Source of the DNA: a bacterium
GTDB lineage: Bacteria; Planctomycetota; B15-G4
Direction: 5' to 3'
Length of the DNA: 36,724 nt
Assembly: GCA_030428785.1 (NCBI GenBank)
Contig: JAUIEF010000031.1
Coordinates: 1 to 36,724, forward strand
Positions 27,001 to 36,100 of the stretch are shown here, in pieces; within the stretch, counting starts at the first letter, position 1, and the number at the start of each line of letters is the position of its first letter. Under the pieces are notes generated by a model. It saw nothing but the letters and a program-made list of their open reading frames with translations. It was not told the DNA's origin and made no database searches. The translations under genes were made by a program, and so were the position numbers.

Positions 27001-27337
27001 GGTCGACGGCCGCCCCGTCGTCGAGGACACCTTCCGCCGCCCGCGCGCCCGCCCCGACAGCGACCCCGAGGAGGTCCGGCGCGGCAAGGCCGAGAGCTAC
27101 CTGCTGAGCACAGCGGACGCGTGGCTCGAGCGCTACCACGTCGACGGGCTGCTCGTCCGCACGCGGGCCCTGCGCGACCGCGCGGGCGCCGGCAACCCGC
27201 TGCTCCAGGCCGCCGAGATCCTCCAGCGGCTCGAGCGCGAGCTCGGCGAGCGGCACCCGGGCGCGATCGTCGCGGCGGGCTGGAGGGCGGACACGACGAC
27301 CGAGACCGCCCCCGTCCTGCGCGCGCCCGGCGTCTGA
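24074..27337 (+). CDS. malQ: 4-alpha-glucanotransferase (MalQ, GH77) fused to a degenerate GlgB-like (GH13_9) module
   Basis: The predicted product has 1087 aa from ATG 24074. Residues ~1-170 are the MalQ N-terminal beta domain. Residues ~180-735 are a GH77 catalytic domain that disproportionates alpha-1,4-glucans: nucleophile Asp478 (RVDHVMSLLRLYW), acid/base Glu526 (IIGEDLGTVP) and Asp574 (NTHDMPTFEAF), with spacing close to E. coli MalQ. From ~745 a second module resembles glycogen branching enzyme: a CBM48-like part (LHALHWAPGAEAVELE ... GHRYRYHV), then SRLGSPAEAAALVDTLHAHGVGVVLAWP, then SYLLSTADAWLERYHVDGLLVRTRAL, then GAIVAAGWRAD. In GlgB these would be DGLRVDA and MAEEST, so the nucleophile Asp is Arg1029 and the acid/base Glu pair is Gly1069-Trp1070. 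The protein ends just after. MalQ activity is well supported; the C-terminal module should be non-catalytic, perhaps for glucan binding. Confidence 0.9.
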   Translation: MTVPTELHRLAHAYGVQVGYTDLGGKRVYAQPETLLAVLAALGAPVTTMADVPGALRERRAREARKLVEPVLVAWNGRVPPIEVRLTGRHTHGVATAAFHLEDGDVRSVHRDLGDIPLTWIGRSEGEDVEVRAWTTGLVLPLGYHRLRLTAGGHEAEVHVIAAPERAETASLAPPPGQGPEGTRAWGSFLPTYALRDPDDWGVGDYTRLGDLVRWTGERGGRAVATLPLLPAFLEEPLLEPSPYAPTSRLCWNELYVDPTAEPEWKASDEARALTADPAWLEERDRLRGAEKLDYKRLFALRKPALAAMARTLHAQGGPRLELFRQFLDERPVVTDYARFRAAVESRGCAWQHWPDRMRAGSIRDAELLPDAVRTWEVAQWYAHLQMQRVAADGRERGTGLLLDLPLGVHSCGYDTWRWPHLFAHGMGAGAPPDSFFTKGQCWGFPPRIPEAQRKDGYRYLVATLRHHLRHATVLRVDHVMSLLRLYWVPHGMEATHGCYVRGRLEEETAVLCLESHRHGATIIGEDLGTVPRGVRPCMERHDVRRLSVLQFGVGGGAPSQPNPRAVASLNTHDMPTFEAFRKGLDIDDLESLGLFDDDGARDARAWRTRVVRELRQWLVAEGRLAPHAGDDDLVLACLEQLGRGPSPLLLVNLEDLWHETRPHNVPGTWRERPNWRRRARHGPGELAALPGVESAITRLRASRQETCPPAGDLALETPTILDDMDRTLFRAGRHLRLHEKLGARPALVDEVPGLHALHWAPGAEAVELEDATRGLRVPMEPRGDDLWEVFVPGRCRGHRYRYHVTRGGTSRPEGDPMARRLPPGRDDLAEVVDLSFAWTDAPWRTRRRPTTPPRLLEVPDRVWDPSLDAATLARRLLEFAGVVVPEGLRGDEVALRGAAEVGAPLPAGPGRGPETFLVLPSWSERRTPAGADRPLVADVAPASRLGSPAEAAALVDTLHAHGVGVVLAWPAEGDAVDGRPVVEDTFRRPRARPDSDPEEVRRGKAESYLLSTADAWLERYHVDGLLVRTRALRDRAGAGNPLLQAAEILQRLERELGERHPGAIVAAGWRADTTTETAPVLRAPGV

Positions 27338-27421
27338 CGGCCGTTCCGCGCCCGTCCGGGCCCCGGAGCGCCCCCCCCGGTTCCGGGTGAAGACCGCCCC
27401 GCGGCCGGGCCGATAGACAGG

Positions 27422-27440
27422 GGTCCGCCCGCCGCGGACC
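27422..27440 (+). promoter_or_regulatory. Hairpin abutting the cotransporter start codon
   Basis: GGTCCGC (27422-27428) pairs exactly with GCGGACC (27434-27440) over 5 nt and ends three bases before ATG 27444. There is no ribosome-binding site at the normal distance. The stem may affect initiation, or initiation may occur on a leader processed within it; the sequence does not tell which. Confidence 0.3.
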
Positions 27441-27443
27441 GCG

Positions 27444-30059
27444 ATGTCGAAGCCAGAGACCAAGCCCGCCGGACTCGGCACCTTCGCCGGAGTCTTCACG
27501 CCCAGCATCCTCACGATCCTGGGCCTGATCCTCTTCCGCCGCCTCGGCTACGTCGTGGGCGGCGCGGGCATGGTCCGCATGCTCGTGATCCTGGGCATCG
27601 CCCACGCGATCTCGATCCTCACGAGCACGTCGCTCTCCGCCATCGCGACGAACATGCGCGTCAAGGGCGGCGGCGACTACTACCTCATCTCGCGCAGCCT
27701 CGGCGTGACGTACGGCGGCGCGCTGGGCATCGTGCTGTTCCTCGCGCAGTCGGTGTCCGTCGCGTTCTACTGCATCGGTCTCGGCGAGGCGGTCGCGCTC
27801 ATGCTGCCGCCGGACCTCGACCTCGGTCCGACGGGCGTCGCCGCGGCGGCGACGCTCTTCCTCTTCGTGTTCGCGTGGCTCGGCAGCGACTGGGCGACGA
27901 AGCTCCAGTACGTCGTCATGGCCGCGCTCGTCGCGGCGCTCGGCTCGTACTTCGTGGGCGGCATCCGCGGCTTCGACCTCGTGCAGCTCCAGGAGAACTG
28001 GAACCAGGGGGCGCCGGACGCGCCGGGCTTCTGGGTGCTCTTCGCGCTCTTCTTCCCGGCGGTGACCGGCTTCACGCAGGGCGTGAGCATGAGCGGCGAC
28101 CTGGACGACCCGGGCCGCAGCCTGCCGTCCGGCACCTTCGCCGCCGTCTTCACGAGCCTCGTCGTGTACGGCGCCGCCGCCGTCGTGGCCGCCGGCTGCC
28201 TCACGTCCGTGGAGCTCACCGCCGACTACGAGGCGATGAACCGGATCTCGGTCATGCCCGTGCTCATGACCGCGGGCATCGTCGCCGCGACGCTCAGCTC
28301 GGCGCTCGCCTCCTTCATGGGCGCGCCGCGCATCCTCCAGGCGCTCGCCGCGGACAAGATCTTCCCCGGGCTGTCGCCCTTCGCGCGCGGCTTCGGGGCC
28401 AGCGGGAACCCGCGCCTCGGCGTCCTGCTCACGCTCGGCATCGCGCTCGCGGTCGTCGCCCTGGGCGGCGTCGACGTCATCGCGCCCATCGTGTCGATGT
28501 TCTTCCTCATCTCGTACGGGCTGCTCAACTACGCGACGGCCCTCGAGGCGCGCGCGAACAGCCCGAGCTTCCGCCCGCGCTTCCGCTGGTTCGACATGCG
28601 GACGAGCATGGTCGGCGCGCTCGCGTGCCTGGGCGTCATGCTCGCGATCAACCCGCTCGCGAGCGTCGTCGCGCTGGCGTTCCTCTTCGCGCTCCAGCTC
28701 TTCGTGCAGCGCATCACGCGCCAGAAGCGCTGGAGCGACGGCCGCCGGGACCAGTACTTCCACGGCGCTCGCAAGAACATCCTCGCCATGGCGAAGGAGC
28801 CCGTGCACGCGCGCAACTGGCGCCCGCACCTGCTCTTCTTCTCCGACACGCCGCGGCGCCGCGCGCCGGCCGTGCGCTTCGCCTCGTGGATCGAGGGCGG
28901 CGCCGGCATGACGACCGTCGTCCAGGTGCTCGAGGGCCAGGGCCACACCGCGCTCCAGAAGTGCGCGCTCCTGCGCAAGGAGCTCGCCGACGACCTCGAG
29001 GCGCATTCGCTCGCCGCGTTCCCGCTCGTCGTCACCGCGCCGTCCGCCGAGATCGCCGCGCGCACCGTCATCCAGTCGTACGGGCTCGGCCCCATCAGCG
29101 CGAACACGATCCTCCTCAACTGGTGCGACCAGGTCGACCGCCCGCGCGACGCGGAGAGCAAGCGCCTCTCCGAGCGCGTCGAGTCCGCGGCGAGCCTCGG
29201 CGTGAACGTCGTCGTGTTCGACGGCTGCTCCGACGACTGGGTCGCCGTCGCGGGCAAGGCCCCGCAGGAGCGCCGCATCGACGTGTGGTGGGCGCCCGAC
29301 AAGACGGGCCGCCTCCAGCTCCTGCTCGCGTACATGATGACGCGCGCCCCGCTCTGGCAGGACGCGAAGATCCGCGTGATCCTCGTCGTGAACAAGCGCG
29401 CGCGCGCCTCCATGGAGGACGACCTGCGCCGCATCCTCGAGGAGGTGCGCATCGAGGCCGAGCTCCACGTGCTCTCCGACCTCTCGCCCGAGCTCTTCGT
29501 TCGCGAGTCCGTCGACGCGTCCATGGTCTTCACGCCGCTGCGCTTCCGCGGCCTCGTGCCGGTGGACATGGTCGGACGCCCGGTCGGACCGATGATCGAC
29601 CAGATGCCGGCCGTCGCCATGGTCTCCGCCGTCGACGACATCGCGCTCGACGCGGACCCGGAGGAGGGCGCCGCCGGCGAGATGGCCGCCCTGGGCGACG
29701 CGGCGCGCGGCCTCAAGAAGCGCATCAAGCGGCTGGAGTCCGACCTCGTGCCGGCGCGCAAGCACGCGCAGGACACGCGGCGCTCGGCGCTCGAGCGGCT
29801 CGAGGCGCTCGACGCCTACAAGCAGGAGCGGCAGGCGCCGTCGGGTCGACGGAGCCGCCGCGAGGAGACGCTCGAGCGCAAGTCGCGCGAGGCCTTCCAG
29901 AAGGCGGCCGAGGCCGAGCGCCAGCTCCGCGCCCTCGAGTCCGAGCTCGCGGCGGCGAAGTCCGAGCTCGAGCAGGCCGAGCTCCAGCTCAACCACCTCG
30001 CGTCGATGCTCACGTCCGGCGCGCGCCGCGCGGCGCCGCGCCCGACGCAGACCGCCTGA
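27444..30059 (+). CDS. SLC12-like cation-chloride cotransporter (APC superfamily) with coiled-coil tail
   Basis: The predicted product has 871 aa and should carry chloride with Na+ or K+ across the inner membrane. The N-terminal ~430 residues hold about twelve membrane segments. GLGTFAGVFTPSILTILG with LFRRLGYVVG is the SLC12 opening; GGGDYYLISRSLG matches the substrate-site TM3 block, and MSGDLDDPGRSLPSGTFAA is the hallmark loop of the family. A soluble C-terminal domain (about 440-740) begins RNWRPHLLFFSDTP, as in SLC12 proteins. Residues ~750-858 are a long Lys/Arg/Glu-rich coiled coil (GLKKRIKRLESDL ... AERQLRALESELAAAKSELEQ) that I do not expect in typical bacterial members. It lies 106 bp after malQ on the same strand. 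Ion specificity cannot be read. Confidence 0.88.
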   Translation: MSKPETKPAGLGTFAGVFTPSILTILGLILFRRLGYVVGGAGMVRMLVILGIAHAISILTSTSLSAIATNMRVKGGGDYYLISRSLGVTYGGALGIVLFLAQSVSVAFYCIGLGEAVALMLPPDLDLGPTGVAAAATLFLFVFAWLGSDWATKLQYVVMAALVAALGSYFVGGIRGFDLVQLQENWNQGAPDAPGFWVLFALFFPAVTGFTQGVSMSGDLDDPGRSLPSGTFAAVFTSLVVYGAAAVVAAGCLTSVELTADYEAMNRISVMPVLMTAGIVAATLSSALASFMGAPRILQALAADKIFPGLSPFARGFGASGNPRLGVLLTLGIALAVVALGGVDVIAPIVSMFFLISYGLLNYATALEARANSPSFRPRFRWFDMRTSMVGALACLGVMLAINPLASVVALAFLFALQLFVQRITRQKRWSDGRRDQYFHGARKNILAMAKEPVHARNWRPHLLFFSDTPRRRAPAVRFASWIEGGAGMTTVVQVLEGQGHTALQKCALLRKELADDLEAHSLAAFPLVVTAPSAEIAARTVIQSYGLGPISANTILLNWCDQVDRPRDAESKRLSERVESAASLGVNVVVFDGCSDDWVAVAGKAPQERRIDVWWAPDKTGRLQLLLAYMMTRAPLWQDAKIRVILVVNKRARASMEDDLRRILEEVRIEAELHVLSDLSPELFVRESVDASMVFTPLRFRGLVPVDMVGRPVGPMIDQMPAVAMVSAVDDIALDADPEEGAAGEMAALGDAARGLKKRIKRLESDLVPARKHAQDTRRSALERLEALDAYKQERQAPSGRRSRREETLERKSREAFQKAAEAERQLRALESELAAAKSELEQAELQLNHLASMLTSGARRAAPRPTQTA

Positions 30060-30095
30060 CGGCGACGGGCCGGCCACCCGGCGACGTTCCCGGCC

Positions 30096-30123
30096 GCCGG
30101 CGCCCCCCGCGGGAGACGCCGGC
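30096..30123. terminator. Bidirectional hairpin between convergent genes
   Basis: GCCGGCG (30096-30102) pairs exactly with CGCCGGC (30117-30123) over 14 nt, 37 bp past the cotransporter stop and 27 bp from the stop of the convergent gene. There is no T-run on either side. Confidence 0.35.
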
Positions 30124-30149
30124 GCACCGTCACGCGACGCCGGCTCCGA

Positions 30150-31706
30150 TCAGGGCGTGCGCCCCCGGACCGCGTTGCTCAGCACGAGGCCCGGTCCCGG
30201 CGCGTCCTGGCAGATGAACTGCACCCAGAAGTCGGTGCCCGACGGCAGCCCCGCCGGCCAGGTCGTGCCCGCCGAGAGCTCCCCGGCGGCGTCGGTGGAG
30301 AAGAACCACTGGTTCACGAACGGGTACGCGTGGACCGTCCCGCCGAGCGCGTCGAAGGGCACGGGCGCGAGCGACAGCCACCCGACGACCGGCGCGTCCG
30401 CGGGCGCCGACGAGAGGAACACGCCCGCGGGCGTCCCGCCGACGAGCGTGCCCTCGCCCGCGAGCGCGGGCGTCCCGGAGGACCCGGGGCTGCCGCCGCC
30501 CATGTCCGTCCACGCCGACGGACCGAACATGGAGGCCGAGCCGGACGCGTCGCCCAGGTCGTCGTCGCGCGCGGCGCCCGCCACGACGACGTCCCCGGCG
30601 ACCGCGACCGCCTCGCCGAGCTCGTCGTTCGCCGTCGCGGCACCGGCGAGCAGCTTGGCCACCGGGCCGCCGCCGTCCGCGCCGTACACGTAGGCCGCGC
30701 CGGCCGCGAACACGGCCTCGTTGTCCCACTCGGCGCCGATGACGACACGCATGCCGTCGACGTCCACCGCGGAGCCGAAGTGCTGGAAGATGTGCCCGTC
30801 CGTCGGCGCGAGGCTCGCGACCTGCTGACCCGTCACGGCGTCGTAGAGGAACGCGGCGCCCGAGTCCTTGCCGTTGGGGCTCGCGTAACGCGCGCCGACG
30901 GCGACCGTGTCCCCGTCGATCGCGACGCTCCCGCCGAACTGGCTCCAGGCCGGCCCCGTGCTCAGGACGTGGAGCTCGACACCGCTCGTGTCGAAGACGT
31001 AGGCGGCGCCCGCGTACAGGCTCGCCCCGTTCGCGGTCTTCGCGCCCACGACGACGCGGCCGCCGCCGACGTCCACGGACTCGCCGAAGCCGCCGTCGAT
31101 GATCGCGACGCCCGTGCCGCCGACGGGCAGGCCCCCGACGGGCACGAGGCTCTCGAGCAGGGCCCCGGTCGTCGCGTCGAAGAGGTACGCCCCGCCGAGC
31201 GCCCCGACGACGACGTGGCCGCCGTCGATCGCGACGTCGACGCCGAACCGGTCCCCGGCGACGAGCCCGCCCGGGTCGAGCGCGAGGAGCTGGACGCCCG
31301 TCGCGGCGTCGAAGACGTACGCGGCGCCCGCGTCCTCGGCGACCGCGTCGGCATCGGGAGCACCCACGACGACGTAGGGCCCGTCGACCGCGACCGACGC
31401 GCCGAACGCGTCGCCGGCCGCGCCGTCCGTCGGCAGGAGTTCGCGGAGGAGCGCGCCGGAGGCGGCTCCGAAGACGGACGCGGCGCCGGAGTCGTCGCCG
31501 AGGTCGTCCGAGCCGGGCGCGCCGACGACGACGAGCACGCCGTCCGTCGCGACCGACGCGCCGAAGGCGTGACCCGCCGCGCCGCCGTCCTGGAGGAGCA
31601 GGTGCTGCTCGGACCACTGGGCCGTGAGCGGGGACGAGGTCCCGAGGAAGCCCGCGAGGAGCAGGCCGGAGAGGGCGGTCACCGAGGGCAGGGCGGAGTT
31701 CGACAC
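30150..31706 (-). CDS. Secreted seven-repeat FG-GAP beta-propeller protein
   Basis: The predicted product has 518 aa. The start is GTG at 31706, chosen because a strong ribosome-binding site (GGAGGA, at 31712-31717 on this strand) stands 5 nt before it and a signal peptide follows (SVTALSGLLLAGFLGTSSPLTA). The body has seven FG-GAP-like repeats of the type FGASVAxDG-x-x-VVVGA (variants FGESVDVGG, FGSAVDVDG, LGEAVAVAG), enough for one seven-bladed propeller. A C-terminal beta domain (VGWLSLAPVPFDALGGTVHAYPF, then GTDFWVQFICQD) ends the protein; I associate this ending with secreted planctomycete proteins of marine lineages, from memory. There is no catalytic motif, and its role is unknown. It diverges from the PilT-type gene with 234 bp between starts. 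Confidence 0.88.
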   Translation of the reverse strand: MSNSALPSVTALSGLLLAGFLGTSSPLTAQWSEQHLLLQDGGAAGHAFGASVATDGVLVVVGAPGSDDLGDDSGAASVFGAASGALLRELLPTDGAAGDAFGASVAVDGPYVVVGAPDADAVAEDAGAAYVFDAATGVQLLALDPGGLVAGDRFGVDVAIDGGHVVVGALGGAYLFDATTGALLESLVPVGGLPVGGTGVAIIDGGFGESVDVGGGRVVVGAKTANGASLYAGAAYVFDTSGVELHVLSTGPAWSQFGGSVAIDGDTVAVGARYASPNGKDSGAAFLYDAVTGQQVASLAPTDGHIFQHFGSAVDVDGMRVVIGAEWDNEAVFAAGAAYVYGADGGGPVAKLLAGAATANDELGEAVAVAGDVVVAGAARDDDLGDASGSASMFGPSAWTDMGGGSPGSSGTPALAGEGTLVGGTPAGVFLSSAPADAPVVGWLSLAPVPFDALGGTVHAYPFVNQWFFSTDAAGELSAGTTWPAGLPSGTDFWVQFICQDAPGPGLVLSNAVRGRTP

Positions 31707-31873
31707 GGGGATCCTCCGATCGGGGAGCGAGAGACGGGGCGTGCGCGGGCCTCGTGGGTTGCCGAGGACGCGCGGCCCGGGCCGTTTGTACCGGACCGGC
31801 TGCCGCGCCGGGCGGCGCCCGACGACGTAGAGGCGTCCCGCACAGGGCGTAGACGCGCGCCGGGCGGCGGGAC

Positions 31874-31920
31874 GGCCACGCGGCGCCCGCCGGCGCCGCG
31901 GCCCTGGCCACGCGGCGCCC
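31874..31920. repeat. 15-bp perfect direct repeat upstream of the PilT-type gene
   Basis: GGCCACGCGGCGCCC occurs at 31874-31888 and 31906-31920, 32 bp apart start to start (about three helical turns), ending 20 bp before ATG 31941. It may be an operator or only a GC-rich tandem duplication. Confidence 0.4.
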
Positions 31921-31940
31921 CCGCCCCGATGATGGCGGGC

Positions 31941-33182
31941 ATGGACCTCCCCGCGATGCTCCGCGAGGCCGCCGCGCACGGCGCGAGCGACCTGCACCTC
32001 CAACCGGACGCGCCCCCCACCGTGCGCCTCCTCGGCGAGCTCCGCACCGACGGCCCGCCCTGCGCCGCCGCGACGCTCGAGCGCCTGGCCCGCGAGCTCG
32101 TCGGCCCCGCCGACTGGCCCGCCGCACTCGCCCGCCGCTCCGCGGACCTCGCGCGCGTCGTCGCCGGCGTGCGCTGCCGCATCAACGTCCTGTGGAGCCA
32201 CGCCGGCCCGGGCCTCGCGATCCGCCTGCTCCCCGAGGGCGTCCCCACGCTGCGCGACCTCAACCTCCACCCGGCGCTCGGGCGCCTCGTCGCGGCGCGC
32301 GACGGCCTCGTGCTCGTCGCGGGCGCCACGGGCAGCGGCAAGACGTCGACGCTCGCCGCGCTGCTCCACGAGCTCGACCGCAACGAGGCGCGGCACGTCG
32401 TGACCATCGAGCAGCCGGTGGAGTTCGTGCTGCGCCCGACGCGCTGCCTCGTGCGCCAGCGCGAGGTCGGCCGCGACACGCCCGACGACGCGCAGGCGCT
32501 CCTCGACGCGCTGCGCGAGGACATCGACGTGCTCATGGTCGGCGAGCTGCGGCGCCCGGAGGTCATGCGCCTCACGCTCGACGCCTGCGAGACGGGGCAC
32601 CTCGTGCTCGCGTCGATCCACGCGTCGAGCACGGTCGAGGCGCTCCAGCGGCTCGTGTCGGCGTTCCCCGCCGAGCAGCAGCCGAGCGTGTGCTCGCGCC
32701 TCGCGACGAGCCTCGTCGGCGTCGTGGCGCAGCAGCTCCGCCACCGCGAGGACCTCGGGTTCCGCGTGCCCGTCTGCGAGGTCCTCGCGGGCTCCACCGC
32801 CGCGCGCTCCGTGATCCGGCAGGGCCAGCTCCACAAGCTGCCGACCGTGCTCCAGACCGGCGCGGCCGACGGCGCCTGGACCCTGCCGCGCTACGAGGCC
32901 TGGCTCGAGGACCGCGCGGACCTCCGCGCGCCCGCGCTCCAGCGGGACGTCGGCCGGCCCCTCGACCTCGCGTCGGCCTGCGCGCGGCCGACGCGCGCGC
33001 TCGACGACGCCGCGCGCGCCGCGGAGCCCGCGCCGGCCGCGCGGACCTCGCCGCCGGACGACGCCGCCTCCCGCCCCGGGGACGCGGACGCCGACCCCGA
33101 CGTCATCGTGCTCCAGCCGGAGGAGAGCGAGCTCTCGGACCTGCTCGCCGACCTCGAGGAGGACGAGGGCGGGGCGCGCTGA
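31941..33182 (+). CDS. PilT-type twitching/secretion ATPase with acidic tail
   Basis: The predicted product has 413 aa. PilT ATPases power pilus retraction at the inner membrane. ATG 31941 matches the family start (MDLPAMLREAAAHGASDLHL); ATGs at 31929 and 31932 are alternatives. Walker A is GATGSGKT (128-135). The Asp-box region is VTIEQPVEFV, where most PilT have EDPIE. QREVGRDT, Walker B DVLMVGELRRPEVM (normally GEMRD), CETGHLVLASIHAS (normally AETGHLV-TLHT) and the C-terminal VIRQGQLHKLPTVLQTG are all present. Residues ~338-413 are an Ala/Asp/Pro-rich, probably disordered tail ending in an acidic amphipathic stretch (EESELSDLLADLEEDEGG). No pilus assembly genes are nearby. It is PilT-like with several substitutions at conserved sites, so retraction activity is probable but not certain. 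Confidence 0.88.
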   Translation: MDLPAMLREAAAHGASDLHLQPDAPPTVRLLGELRTDGPPCAAATLERLARELVGPADWPAALARRSADLARVVAGVRCRINVLWSHAGPGLAIRLLPEGVPTLRDLNLHPALGRLVAARDGLVLVAGATGSGKTSTLAALLHELDRNEARHVVTIEQPVEFVLRPTRCLVRQREVGRDTPDDAQALLDALREDIDVLMVGELRRPEVMRLTLDACETGHLVLASIHASSTVEALQRLVSAFPAEQQPSVCSRLATSLVGVVAQQLRHREDLGFRVPVCEVLAGSTAARSVIRQGQLHKLPTVLQTGAADGAWTLPRYEAWLEDRADLRAPALQRDVGRPLDLASACARPTRALDDAARAAEPAPAARTSPPDDAASRPGDADADPDVIVLQPEESELSDLLADLEEDEGGAR

Positions 33183-33183
33183 C

Positions 33184-36100
33184 TCAGTCGGCCTTGCGCG
33201 CCGAGAGCTCGGCGCGCACGCGACCGCCCTCCGGCAGCTCCGCCTTGCGGAAGCGCGCGCGGACGACGCGCACGCGCTCGCCGAGCTGCTTCTCGTAGCG
33301 GCCGACGAGCAGGCGCCGGATCTCGGAGAGGCGCACGGACGCGAGCTCGAGGCAGCCGGACTTCGTGCGCGTCGCCCGCTTGCGCTCGGCGCCCGGGCGC
33401 AGGATCTCGACGACCTGGTCGAGCGCGCGCTCCGTCTCGCCGAGCGCCCGGTCGACCTCGCGGAGCGCGCGCCCCTCGTCGGCCGACATGGGCGCGCCGC
33501 GCGTGAGCAGCGCCGCCCGCGCGACCTCCGAGGCGGCCGCCCGCTTGACGAGCAGCTGCGCCCGGTGCGCGCGGAGCTCCGCGAGCAGCGCGCGGCAGTC
33601 CTCCTCCGACGGGTTGCAGCGCGCGTCGACGAGCGAGACGTCGCGCTCCCCGAAGTCGTGCCGCAGCGTCACGACGATGCGGTCGTCGTCGAGCATGCGC
33701 TCGCGCAGCGCGGCGAGCGACTCCGCCGTGCCGCCGACGAGCCCCGGCGAACCGGCCGGGAAGCCGACGAGCACGGGCTCGGTGTCGAGCGGCTCCGCGT
33801 CGCCGAAGAGGCTCGAGATGCCGGTCACGTCGCCGAGCGCCGTGGCGAGGCGCAGCGGCGACGAGGTCACCGCGTCGACGATGAGCGAGCTGAGCGTCGA
33901 GACGGCCGCGCCGCTGAGCGCGACGAGCGAGAGCCCGTCCTGCTTGACGTCGAAGGCCAGCGGGATGTCGATCGTGCCCACCTCGTCGCGCAGCACGAAG
34001 ACGACGACGCCGAGCGGCGCGGGCAGGCGCAGGATCCGCTCGAGCGGACCGCCCGCGGCCTCCGAGACGTCGAGGTCCGTGAGGCGGATCGTCGCGTCGA
34101 CCTGCGTGGAGCCGTTGCCCGGGAAGTGCACGCCGGCGGTCACGTCGAGCACGCCCGCCGTGAGCGTGACGCCCGAGGCCGCCGCGGGTCCGCGGAAGGG
34201 CGCGAGCTCGAGCGCGCTGATGTCCGCCTTGACGCTGCCCTGGAGCGCCGGGCTGAGCGCGACGTCCGTCGTCACGGCGACCTCGCCGATCGTCGCGTCG
34301 GGGTCCTCCGCGGCGCCGATCGCGAGGATGGTCGACGAGCGGATGCGCGCCGGCTCGGTGAGCGCGCGCGACGTGAGGCCGCGCACGTCGACCTCGAGGT
34401 CGTGCAGCGGGAGCACGAAGGGCGGGGTCGTCGTCTCGTCGGTGTAGGAGACGTCGAGGCCCGTGACGAGCAGGTCGTCGATGCGGCGCTCGGGCTCGGG
34501 CGGCGCGGCGGCCGGAGCGGGCGCGGGTCCGGACGTGTCGGTCGTCGCCACGCCTCCGTCCGTCGACGCGGCGGGCGCGCCGGCGGCCGGAGCCTTCGTC
34601 GCGGACGCGGCGGCCGCCGGCTGCGTCGCCGTCGACGCTCCGGCGGTCGTCTCGCCGTCGCCCGCCGGCTCCCCCGCCTCGACGGGCGCCGCGCCCCCGT
34701 CGCCCGCCGGCTCCCCCGCGGCGACGGACGCGCCGCCGTCCGGGTCCTCCGGCTCGCCGGCCTCCGCCGCGGTCGCGCCCTCGCCCTCGGGAGTCTCCGC
34801 CGGCGCCGACTTCAGCACGAAGCCCGCGAGGTGCAGCCCGTCCGCGCGCTTCACGACGTGCGCGATCGGCGTCACGAGCTCGAGGCTGCGCACGTGCACC
34901 GCGCCCGTCGACGGCTCGAGTCTCGCGACGTCGAGCACGAGCTCCTCGAGACCGAGCGCGACCGGCGCGTCGGGCGCCGCGCGCAGCCCGACGTCGCGCA
35001 GCGCGAGCTCCACGCCCACGCCGTCGTCGAGGCGCGGCGCGAGCGCGTGCCGGCCGGGCACGTGCGCCACGACGTCGAGCGCCGCGTGGAAGCTGCCCGC
35101 CCGCACGCCCGACGCGTCGAGCGTGTCGGCGAGCCCCGGCGCCCAGGCCGTGAGCGCCTCGCCGCGCAGGTCCGTGAGGTCGAGGACGAGGTCGAGCGAC
35201 GGCTCGTCCGCGAAGGGCGCGACCTCCACGCCCACCGCGAGGTCCACGAGGTCCGGCTCGACGCGTCCCGTGAGGTCGAGCGCGACGGGCTCGGCGTCGG
35301 CGGGGTCCGCGCCGAGCTGCACGACGGGACCGCGCGTGACGAGCCGCAGGTCCGTGAGGCCGAGCGGCGGGCCGTCGGGCCGGCGGATCCAGGCCTTCGC
35401 GAGCCCGACGTCGAGCCGGTCGAGGCGCACCTCGGGCAGCTCCGCGACGGGCGCCTCGTGCTCGTCGAGCGAGCCGTCGTCGGTCGTGTCGGCGACGACC
35501 TCGCGGGGCGCGTCCGTGCCGGGCGCGGCCGCCGCGTCGGGCGCGTCGTCGGCGGGCGCGTCGTCGGCGGGCGCCGCGGGCTCGGCGACGGGCGCGGGCA
35601 GCCGGAGCCCGGCGAGGTCGATCCCGCCGTCGGCCCGCCGGTCGCCGAGGAGCTCGAGACCCGCGAGCGACACCTCGCCCACGTGGAGCACGCCGCCCTC
35701 GGGGTCGAGCCGCGGCGCGTCCACGCGCAGCCGACCGAGCGAGACCATCGCCTCGCCGTCGGCGCCGTCGCGCCAGGTGAGGTCGCCGAGCGTCAGCGCG
35801 ACGGCGTCGCCGCCCGCGGGCAGCGCCTCGCGCCGCGCCTCGAGTCGCGCGGCGAGCCGGCCGTCGACGAGCGTCACGTCGAGGTCCGGCGGCAGGTAGC
35901 CGCGCACGCCGTCCGCGACGACGCCGCTCGCGTCGAGCCGCGCGGTGAGCCCCGTGCGCCGACCGCCGAGCGTCAGGTCGCCGGTGAGCGCGAGCGCGCC
36001 GAGCACGCCCGGCACGCCGAGGTCCACGCGGTAGGTCGCGCGCGCGTCGTCCACGCCGAGCGCGAGGCCGTCGACGCCGATGCCCGCGGACAGCGCGAGG

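Noticed and set aside
26163..30077. 1304-codon minus-strand frame over malQ and the cotransporter
   Set aside because: Arg/Glu/Ala-rich shadow spanning two real genes and an intergenic gap.
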